Source: an uncultured Chthonomonas sp.
GTDB taxonomy: Bacteria; Armatimonadota; Chthonomonadetes; Chthonomonadales; CAJBBX01
DNA length: 33,795 nucleotides
Reading direction: 5' to 3'
Assembly: GCA_903885605.1 (NCBI GenBank)
Contig: CAISJD010000128.1
Location: 1-33,795, forward strand
Positions within the stretch are counted from its first letter, which is position 1; each line of letters opens with the position of its first letter. A program made the translations under genes and the position numbers. This document shows, piece by piece, positions 27,805-33,795 of this stretch. Below the pieces are notes generated by a model. That model was not told the origin of the DNA. It saw nothing but the letters and a program-made list of their open reading frames with translations, and did not search any database.

Positions 27805-30800
27805 ATGAACCGACGATGCATCCTGGCCGCCCTGGCCCTGCTCCCTGTTGCCGGCGCGGCCCAGGCGCAGATGCTGCGGGAGAGCTTCGCCGGCGGGACG
27901 CGCCCCTCGCCCGCCGGATGGACGCTCGTGGGGAACGGCGAGTGGCGCAAGGCCGACCGCCACGGCGCGCGCGCGCTGGCGGCGATCGGCAACGGCGACG
28001 ACCAGTCGGCGTGGACGCGCAAGGTGCCGTGGCTCAAGCCGGGCACGCCCTACCGCATCGACTTCACGGCGTGCGCCACCCCCGGGTCAAGCCCGGCCAC
28101 GCTCGTATCCGGCCTCGACGTCTGCAACCGCGACTACACCGTGGGGCAGCCATGGCAGGACTATAGCTTCATCTTCACGACGCCGGCCGACGTCTCCCGC
28201 GCCTTCGCCCGTCTCGGCCAGTGGCACCTCAAGGGAGAGGTGCGCTTCCGCAACCTGAGCCTCTGCGCCGTCCAGCCGCTCCACAACCGGCAGGGCCGCC
28301 TCGCGCTGGGCGAAGGCGAGATGATCGGCGGCTCCACCTACCACTTCAGCGCGTCGCTGGGCGGACCGGCCTCCAACAGCTCGCGCTGCCTTGAGACGCA
28401 CACGGCCGCCTTCAACAGCAATCGCTGGTGCTTCGGGACGGGTAGCCAGGTGACCTACCGCCACGCCTTGCCGGGTGCGACGATGAAGGGCGGCTCGGTC
28501 CGAGTGAACGTGAACTACTACGTGGGCGGCGCGCTGGCCGTCGAGGCGTCCTCCAACGGCGGTTCGTGGACGCCGGCGGGCTCTGTTACGGGCATGAGAA
28601 CCGCCAGTATCGACCTGCCGGCCGGCCTCTTCCCCACCGACGACCTCCGGGTCCGGCTACGCGCGGTCAGCGCCACCGGGGCCGCAGGCAACTCGGCGCC
28701 CGGCGACCTGCAGATCGACCTCTACGAGATCACCGCTCCGCTGGAGCAGCCGCACGCCGACGTGCAGGGGTGGACCCGTTACGCCGCGCCTGAGCGGCTG
28801 GACCCGGCGCTGGAGGGTCGCATCGTCTCGGTCTCGGATGCCGCGTCCGCCGGCGCCGGAGCCGTGGTGGCGCTGACCAATCGCGGCGGCCGCGCGGCGC
28901 CCGTGCTGGCCCAGGCCACGGTCACCGGCGGAGACGGCTCCCGCTCGCTGGGCCGAGCCGTCAAGCTGACGCTGGCACCCGGACGGACCGCCATGGTGAC
29001 GTTGCCCTTCCGGCCGCCGACCACGGGCCGCTACCGGATCATGCTGGCCGCCCGCCCCTCCGCGGGCGGCTCACAGGGCTGGGCCGCGTCGGTGGACGGC
29101 GCTATCTCCGCTTACCAGCGCACCGACTACGGATCCCTCCTGGCTGACGGGTCCGCGGGCGCGCTCTGGTGGTGCGAAGCGGGCTTCAAGGTTCCGCCGG
29201 GACGTCCGGCGCCGCCTGCCTCCAGTCGAGTGCCGGCCGTCCGGCTCAACGCCGCCGGCGGCGAGCGCAGGCACACGCAGATCGTCTTCCGGCCCAAGCG
29301 CGACCTCGGCGCGGTCCGCGTGTCCGTCGGCCCGCTCCGCATGGACGGCGGCGGCGCCATCCCGACGGCGCGCGTGAGCCTCCGCGACGTAGGCTACGTC
29401 CGTGTGACTCAGGCCACCGACGCCTCGGCCCAGCCCGGCCTCTGGCCCGACCCTCTGGAGCCGCTGGAGGGCGGCCTCTGGCGACCGAAGCCGGGCATGA
29501 ACAACGCCCTCTGGCTCACCATCGAGACGCCGCGCGGCGCCAAGCCCGGTGACTACACCGGCCAGGTAACGCTAACGGGTAATGGCTGGTCGCAGGTTGT
29601 ACCGGTACGGCTCCACGTGTGGGCCTTCTCGCTGCCCAAGCGCACAGCGCTCCGCTCCGGCTTCGGCATCGACCCGAGCAACATCCGTCGGTACCATAAC
29701 ATCCAATCCGGCGAGGCCATGGCGAAGCAGTGGCAGCTCTACATGGAGGCCTTCGCCAAACGGCGCATCGCCCCGTACAACCCCATGGCCCTGGCGCCCT
29801 ATACCGTCAAGCTTGCTGGCACCCAATGGACCGGCGGCGTCCGGCGCGACGGCTCCGCGCCGCAGGGGAGCCGCTACCTGGAGATCACAGACGCCTCCGC
29901 CACCAGTGTGGCCGACGCGCGCTACGCCGACCTGATCGCCGTGACGCCCGGTCGACGGTACCGCCTGGCATGGCGCAGCCGGACCGGCGACCCGACGCAG
30001 GCCGCGCAGGTGAGCCTGGGCCAGCACGACAGCGCCCGCGGCTGGATGCCCGGCCGCAACATGGACCTGACCGTGGAGGGCAGCGCCGACTGGTCCGAGG
30101 GTTCGGTCGACATCACCACCAGCGTCACACCCAGCACGCGGTTCCTGAGCCTCGTCCTCAGGCCCACGCTCTGGACCGAGGACGGCCGCTTCACCGGTAC
30201 GGCGTCGTTTGATGATGTCCGGCTCACGTGCCTCGACGACGGCGCGGAGATGCTCACCGACGGCGGGTTTGAGTCGCAGGGCCTGCCGCGGGTCGAGATG
30301 GACTTCACCGAGTTCGACAAGGCGGCAGCGAGCTACCTCGACGGGTTAGGCTTCAACGCCTTCACCGCCAACGTGCCGGGCCTCGGCAACGGGCGGCACC
30401 CGAGCTACGACCAGGGCTCCTTTCTGGGATATGCCGCCGGGACGCCGGAGTACGAGACGCTCATGGCCGACTTCGGGCGGCAGTTCGAGGAGCACCTGAC
30501 GGCCAAGGGATGGCTGGGCAAGGCCTACGTCTACTGGTACGATGAGCCCGAGGTGAACGACTACCCATTCGTCGTGCAGGGCATGGAGCGGCTCCGCAAG
30601 TTCACGCCGCGGCTGAAGCGGATGCTCACCGAGGAGTTCCATTCGGAGCTGACCGGTCCCGTGCAGCTCTGGTGCCCCATCACGCCGGCCTACACGCCTG
30701 AGCCCGCACGGAAGCGCCAGGCGGCCGGCGACGAGGTCTGGTGGTACGTCTGCACCGGTCCCAAGGAGCCCTACTGCACGCTCTTCATCGACCATCCCGG

Positions 30801-31296
30801 CATCGAGATGCGCCAGTGGCTCTGGCAGACCTGGAAGTACGGCGTTCAGGGCATCCTGATCTGGGAGACCACCTACTGGAACAGCTGGCAGCAGTCGCCC
30901 GACAAGCCGCAGGACCCCTGGTCCGATCCCATGAGCTACGTCGCGGCCCCATCCGGCGTCTGGGGTAACGGCGACGGCCGCTTCTTCTACCCGCCGCGGC
31001 CCACGCCCGACGGCCGGGAGGTGGTGGCCGAGCCCGTCGTCTCACTGCGTTGGGAGATGCTGGGCGAGGGCATCCAGGACTGGGACCAGTTCCGCCTGCT
31101 GTCCGACCTGCTGAAGTCGCCCGGCAAGTCGCCGAAGGGCCTCGTGGCGGCGGCGCGGAAGCTGCTGACGGTCCCGACGGCCATCTGCAAGGACATGACG
31201 CACTTCACCGAGGACCCGCGCCTGCTGGACCGCCACCGCGATAAGGTGGCGCAGGCGATCGAGGCCCTGCTGGCCACCCGGGGCGCTCGGCGATGA
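27805..31296 (+). CDS. Secreted GH123/DUF4091-like glycoside hydrolase
   Basis: 1163 aa. GGAGG lies 5 nt before ATG 27805 and a signal peptide follows (ILAALALLPVAGAAQAQ). Residues about 25-310 contain two beta-sandwich modules (LRESFAGG..., then a second Trp/Asn-rich one); 320-600 are further beta modules; from about 620 comes a TIM-barrel-like region. YVYWYDEPEVNDY holds the adjacent Asp-Glu pair D913-E914, which matches the catalytic pair of GH123 beta-N-acetylgalactosaminidases. GILIWETTYWNSW (about residue 1020) and SLRWEMLGEGIQDWDQF are DUF4091/GH123 C-terminal signatures. An additional carbohydrate-binding-type insert (about 675-830) interrupts the barrel region. Substrate is inferred only from family. 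Its TGA overlaps the next gene's ATG. Confidence 0.85.
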   Translation: MNRRCILAALALLPVAGAAQAQMLRESFAGGTRPSPAGWTLVGNGEWRKADRHGARALAAIGNGDDQSAWTRKVPWLKPGTPYRIDFTACATPGSSPATLVSGLDVCNRDYTVGQPWQDYSFIFTTPADVSRAFARLGQWHLKGEVRFRNLSLCAVQPLHNRQGRLALGEGEMIGGSTYHFSASLGGPASNSSRCLETHTAAFNSNRWCFGTGSQVTYRHALPGATMKGGSVRVNVNYYVGGALAVEASSNGGSWTPAGSVTGMRTASIDLPAGLFPTDDLRVRLRAVSATGAAGNSAPGDLQIDLYEITAPLEQPHADVQGWTRYAAPERLDPALEGRIVSVSDAASAGAGAVVALTNRGGRAAPVLAQATVTGGDGSRSLGRAVKLTLAPGRTAMVTLPFRPPTTGRYRIMLAARPSAGGSQGWAASVDGAISAYQRTDYGSLLADGSAGALWWCEAGFKVPPGRPAPPASSRVPAVRLNAAGGERRHTQIVFRPKRDLGAVRVSVGPLRMDGGGAIPTARVSLRDVGYVRVTQATDASAQPGLWPDPLEPLEGGLWRPKPGMNNALWLTIETPRGAKPGDYTGQVTLTGNGWSQVVPVRLHVWAFSLPKRTALRSGFGIDPSNIRRYHNIQSGEAMAKQWQLYMEAFAKRRIAPYNPMALAPYTVKLAGTQWTGGVRRDGSAPQGSRYLEITDASATSVADARYADLIAVTPGRRYRLAWRSRTGDPTQAAQVSLGQHDSARGWMPGRNMDLTVEGSADWSEGSVDITTSVTPSTRFLSLVLRPTLWTEDGRFTGTASFDDVRLTCLDDGAEMLTDGGFESQGLPRVEMDFTEFDKAAASYLDGLGFNAFTANVPGLGNGRHPSYDQGSFLGYAAGTPEYETLMADFGRQFEEHLTAKGWLGKAYVYWYDEPEVNDYPFVVQGMERLRKFTPRLKRMLTEEFHSELTGPVQLWCPITPAYTPEPARKRQAAGDEVWWYVCTGPKEPYCTLFIDHPGIEMRQWLWQTWKYGVQGILIWETTYWNSWQQSPDKPQDPWSDPMSYVAAPSGVWGNGDGRFFYPPRPTPDGREVVAEPVVSLRWEMLGEGIQDWDQFRLLSDLLKSPGKSPKGLVAAARKLLTVPTAICKDMTHFTEDPRLLDRHRDKVAQAIEALLATRGARR

Positions 31297-32723
31297 TGCA
31301 GGTCGACCATGCGATCCGGCCGGTAGACCTCCTCCCGGCGATCGATCGGATGTGGGAGCTCAGCGCCGCCAAGATCCTGGCGGTGGACGCCCGCAGGCAG
31401 CCCGGCGACGGCGCGCCTGTCTTCACGGTCAACGGCCGCTACACAAGCCGGGGCTGGACCGAGTGGACGCAGGGCTTCGTCTACGGCAGCATGATCCTGC
31501 AGTTCGACGCCACGGACGACGCGGCCATGCTCGAACTGGGCCGCGAGCGCATCCGCCGGCACATGGCGCCGCACGTCACGCACATGGGCGTCCATGACCA
31601 CGGGTTCAACAACATCAGCACCTACGGGGCGCTCTGGCGGCTCATGAACGAGCGGCGGATCAAGGAGGAGGAGTACCTCCGCGACTTCCTTGAGATGGCG
31701 CTGGTCTGCAGCGGCGCGATCCAGGCCCGCCGCTGGACCGAGACCGGCGACGTGGGCGGCTTCATCTACTCGTTCAACGGGCCGCACTCGCTCTTCTCCG
31801 ACACGATCCGGTCGCTGCGCTCTCCGGCAGTGGCGCACCTGCTGGGCCATGTGCTGATGGAGGAGCGCGACACGCCGGTCTCGCTGCTGCAGCGGCTGGC
31901 AGACCATGCCGTCGCCACCGTGAAGTACAACGTCTGGTACGGCGAGGGCCGCGACGCCTACGACGTGCGCGGCCGCGTGGCCCACGAGGGCATCTTCAAC
32001 GTCAACGACGGCTCCTACCGCTGCCCCAGCACGCAGCAGGGCTACTCGCCCTTCAGCACCTGGACGCGGGGGCTGGCGTGGGTGCTGCTGGGTTCCGCCG
32101 AGCAGCTGGAGTTCCTCGATGCCCTGCCCGACGACCAGTTCGAGGCGCTCGGCGCCGTGCCCGCCTGCCCGGGCTCCGACACCGGAGACGACCGCCGGGC
32201 CGCCCTGAACGCCTGGCTGGAGCGGGCCGCGCTGGCCACGGCCGACTTCTACCTGCTGGCCACGGCCTCCGACGGCGTGCCGCCCTGGGACACCGGCGCG
32301 CCGGGCCTGGCACAGATGCCCGGCTGGGACCAACGGCCGTCGGACCCCACCGGCGCCTGCGAGCCCTTCGACAGCTCGGCGGCCGCCATCGCTGCGCAGG
32401 GATTGGTGCGGCTCGGCGTGCGGCGCACCGCGCAGGGCCACGCCGATGGCGCCCGGTACCTGGCGGCCGGCCTCATGGTGGCGCGGACGCTGCTGGACCC
32501 CACCTACCTCGCCCCGGAAGGCCACGAGGGACTGCTCCTCCACTCGGTCTACCACCGTCCCAACGGCTGGGACCATGTGCCCGACGGCTGCGCCATTCCG
32601 TGCGGCGAGGCCTCCATGTGGGGCGACTACCACCTGCGCGAACTGGCCCTGCTCGTCCAGCGGATGGCCCTGGACCGGCCCTACCTCACCTTCTTCGGTC
32701 CGGCGAGGCTCACAGGCCGATGA
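31293..32723 (+). CDS. GH88-family unsaturated glucuronyl hydrolase-like enzyme
   Basis: 476 aa, (alpha/alpha)6-barrel type. GH88 enzymes hydrate the 4,5 double bond of unsaturated uronic acids left by polysaccharide lyases, releasing the rest of the oligosaccharide. D102 in VHDHGF and D170 in LFSDTIRSL correspond to the two catalytic Asp positions; TWTRGLAWVLLG and GQGS-like FDSSAAAIAAQGL are family signatures. There is no signal peptide, so it should act in the cytoplasm on imported oligosaccharides. ATG 31293 overlaps the stop of the GH123-like gene (ATGA), and its own TGA overlaps the SDR start, so the three are co-translated. Confidence 0.87.
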   Translation: MMQVDHAIRPVDLLPAIDRMWELSAAKILAVDARRQPGDGAPVFTVNGRYTSRGWTEWTQGFVYGSMILQFDATDDAAMLELGRERIRRHMAPHVTHMGVHDHGFNNISTYGALWRLMNERRIKEEEYLRDFLEMALVCSGAIQARRWTETGDVGGFIYSFNGPHSLFSDTIRSLRSPAVAHLLGHVLMEERDTPVSLLQRLADHAVATVKYNVWYGEGRDAYDVRGRVAHEGIFNVNDGSYRCPSTQQGYSPFSTWTRGLAWVLLGSAEQLEFLDALPDDQFEALGAVPACPGSDTGDDRRAALNAWLERAALATADFYLLATASDGVPPWDTGAPGLAQMPGWDQRPSDPTGACEPFDSSAAAIAAQGLVRLGVRRTAQGHADGARYLAAGLMVARTLLDPTYLAPEGHEGLLLHSVYHRPNGWDHVPDGCAIPCGEASMWGDYHLRELALLVQRMALDRPYLTFFGPARLTGR

Positions 32724-33481
32724 GCGGCCGCGTGGCGCTGGTCACGGGCGGCGCACGGGGCATCGGCCTCGGCATCGCCCGGGCGCTGGCGGCCGACGGC
32801 TGGGACCTGGCGCTGGTGGGCCGCCGCACCGAGGCCGACGCCCGACCCGCGCTCGAGGAGATTGCGGCAGGCGGCTCGGAGGTTCGTTACTTCCAGTGCG
32901 ACCTGGCCGACGACGGCGAGCGCGGCGGCCTGGTCGCCGAACTGCGCAAATGCTACCCCGCTGTGCATCTGCTCATCAACAACGCAGGCGTGGCGCCCGC
33001 CGTCCGCGCCGACATCCTCGAGGCCGAGCCCGAGAGCTTCGACCGGCTTATCGGCGTCAACCTGCGCGGTCCCTACTTCCTGACGCAGGCCATCGCCCGG
33101 TGGATGCTGGAGGAGGAGGCGCCCGGCAGGTCCATCGTCTTTGTCACCTCTGTCTCGGCCGAGGCGGCCTCCGTCAACCGGGGCGACTACTGCATCAGCA
33201 AGGCGGGCCTCTCCATGGCCGCGCGGCTCTGGGCGGTCCGCCTGGCCCCGCACGGTGTGCCGGTCTACGAGGTGCGCCCCGGCATCATCGCCACGGACAT
33301 GACCGCCGGCGTCCGAGCCAGGTACGACGCCCTGCTCGCCGACGGCCTGGCGCTGCAAGCCCGCTGGGGCCAACCAGAGGACGTGGGCAAGGTGGTAGCC
33401 GCCATCGCCCGAGGCGACCTCCCCTACTCCACCGGCGCGATCATCCCCGTGGACGGCGGGATGTCCGTGCCGAGGCTGTAA
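32720..33481 (+). CDS. Short-chain dehydrogenase/reductase (SDR)
   Basis: 253 aa classical SDR. Motifs: cofactor-binding TGGARGIG (residues 9-16), NNAG (87-90), catalytic Ser in VTSVSAEA and Y157-x3-K161 (YCISK), and PVDGGMSVPRL at the end. R-R after the second strand (LVGRRTE) suggests NADP(H). It resembles FabG-type reductases, but placement directly after GH88 (4-nt overlap) suggests reduction of a uronate-derived keto sugar, as done by KduD-type SDRs; this is inference. ATG 32720 overlaps the GH88 stop. The open frame to 32078 lies inside GH88 and is not coding. Confidence 0.9.
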   Translation: MSGRVALVTGGARGIGLGIARALAADGWDLALVGRRTEADARPALEEIAAGGSEVRYFQCDLADDGERGGLVAELRKCYPAVHLLINNAGVAPAVRADILEAEPESFDRLIGVNLRGPYFLTQAIARWMLEEEAPGRSIVFVTSVSAEAASVNRGDYCISKAGLSMAARLWAVRLAPHGVPVYEVRPGIIATDMTAGVRARYDALLADGLALQARWGQPEDVGKVVAAIARGDLPYSTGAIIPVDGGMSVPRL

Positions 33482-33497
33482 GGGAGCGGAGCACCCA

Positions 33498-33795
33498 GCC
33501 GTCGGTCGAGCGCCGCGCCACCGCCAGGCGGGCAGGCGCACCGAGACCACGGCGGGCGGCCGCCGTCTGGGCCGTGTCCGTGGAGGTCCGTGATCGTCCG
33601 TGCTCGTCCGTGCCGCCGTAAGGCCCACACGGACCCACACGGACTTCCACGGACGAACACAGACGCGTAGCCCCCCGGCCGTCGGTCGAGCGCCGCGCCA
33701 CCGTCAGGCGGGCAGGCGTACCGAGACGACGGCGGCCGGCCGCCGTCTGGGCCGTGTCCGTGGAGGTCCGTGATCGTCCGTGCTCGTCCGTGCCG
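33498..33795. repeat. Tandem repeat, 180-bp period, two 118-bp copies
   Basis: Copy 1 is 33498-33615; copy 2 is 33678-33795, reaching the window edge, so further copies may follow. The copies differ at four positions. The 62 bp between them hold the reverse arm of a heptamer array. Copy 2 contains a perfect 20-bp palindrome (33728-33747), which is imperfect in copy 1. No gene was found in 33482-33795; frames through it are GC-rich and repetitive. Confidence 0.85.
33576..33664. repeat. Helically phased heptamer array in inverted orientation
   Basis: GTCCGTG occurs at 33576, 33586, 33596 and 33606, exactly 10 bp apart. Its complement CACGGAC follows at 33628, 33638 and 33648, with a one-base variant CACAGAC at 33658, again 10 bp apart. 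Copy 2 repeats the forward half at 33756, 33766, 33776 and 33786. The two halves could pair as a long imperfect hairpin or serve as a multi-site protein-binding array. Confidence 0.8.

Noticed and set aside
30987-32633. 548-codon - strand frame opposite the GH123/GH88 genes
   Set aside because: Shadow of two well-supported + strand genes; no family features.

Overview
The window is a GC-rich bacterial chromosome segment, densely coded on both strands, with short intergenic gaps and many 4-8 nt start/stop overlaps. No tRNA, rRNA, CRISPR array, transposase or phage gene was seen. The mix of genes (hpnCDE squalene pathway, G5/3D protein beside rsmA, ThuA, HEAT, Tat-exported Gfo/Idh/MocA and GH123/DUF4091 proteins, a one-chain pyruvate:ferredoxin oxidoreductase) fits a heterotrophic bacterium of the Armatimonadota or a related carbohydrate-degrading lineage. 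That placement is an inference from gene content, not from a marker phylogeny. Two in-frame stop codons inside otherwise intact genes are compatible with a metagenome-derived assembly.

Layout: (1) 1-2982, + strand: end of a CBM9-like secreted protein, then a GH116-like protein without the usual catalytic barrel. (2) 2991-8006, - strand: large exported glycosidase-like protein, dxr and rseP in tight tandem. (3) 8052-12732, - strand: pyruvate:ferredoxin oxidoreductase (PFOR), a dihydroorotate-dehydrogenase-like protein, and a good intrinsic terminator. The PFOR frame carries a UGA exactly where the second cysteine of a CxxCxxCxxxCP cluster motif belongs. (4) 12733-13201: regulatory region with a candidate structured ncRNA (- strand promoter, long-range closing stem, terminator), a divergent + strand promoter and a 21-codon leader ORF coupled to hpnC. 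(5) 13202-16456, + strand: hpnC-hpnD-hpnE, which makes squalene from farnesyl diphosphate; dxr in block 2 supplies the upstream MEP pathway. (6) 16426-17424, - strand: an apparently inactive retropepsin-like protein. (7) 17605-19204, + strand: G5/3D cell-wall protein and rsmA. (8) 19240-26446, - strand: arabinose-isomerase-like enzyme, ThuA protein, HEAT/discoidin protein, Tat-exported oxidoreductase, then an aldo/keto reductase with two Fe-S motifs and a small orphan. The ThuA and HEAT ORFs share one frame and are separated by a single TAG. (9) 26536-33481, + strand: metX with a near-consensus promoter, then a secreted GH123-like enzyme, a cytoplasmic GH88 enzyme and an SDR, each overlapping the next by 4 nt. 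(10) 33482-33795: noncoding, a 180-bp-period tandem repeat with arrays of a GTCCGTG heptamer spaced exactly 10 bp.

Functionally the window combines isoprenoid/squalene supply, anaerobic pyruvate metabolism, methionine synthesis and two sugar-catabolic clusters flanking metX. The most interesting items are the UGA-for-Cys site in PFOR, the candidate ncRNA upstream of it, the in-frame amber between ThuA and HEAT, and the helically phased repeat array at the right end.
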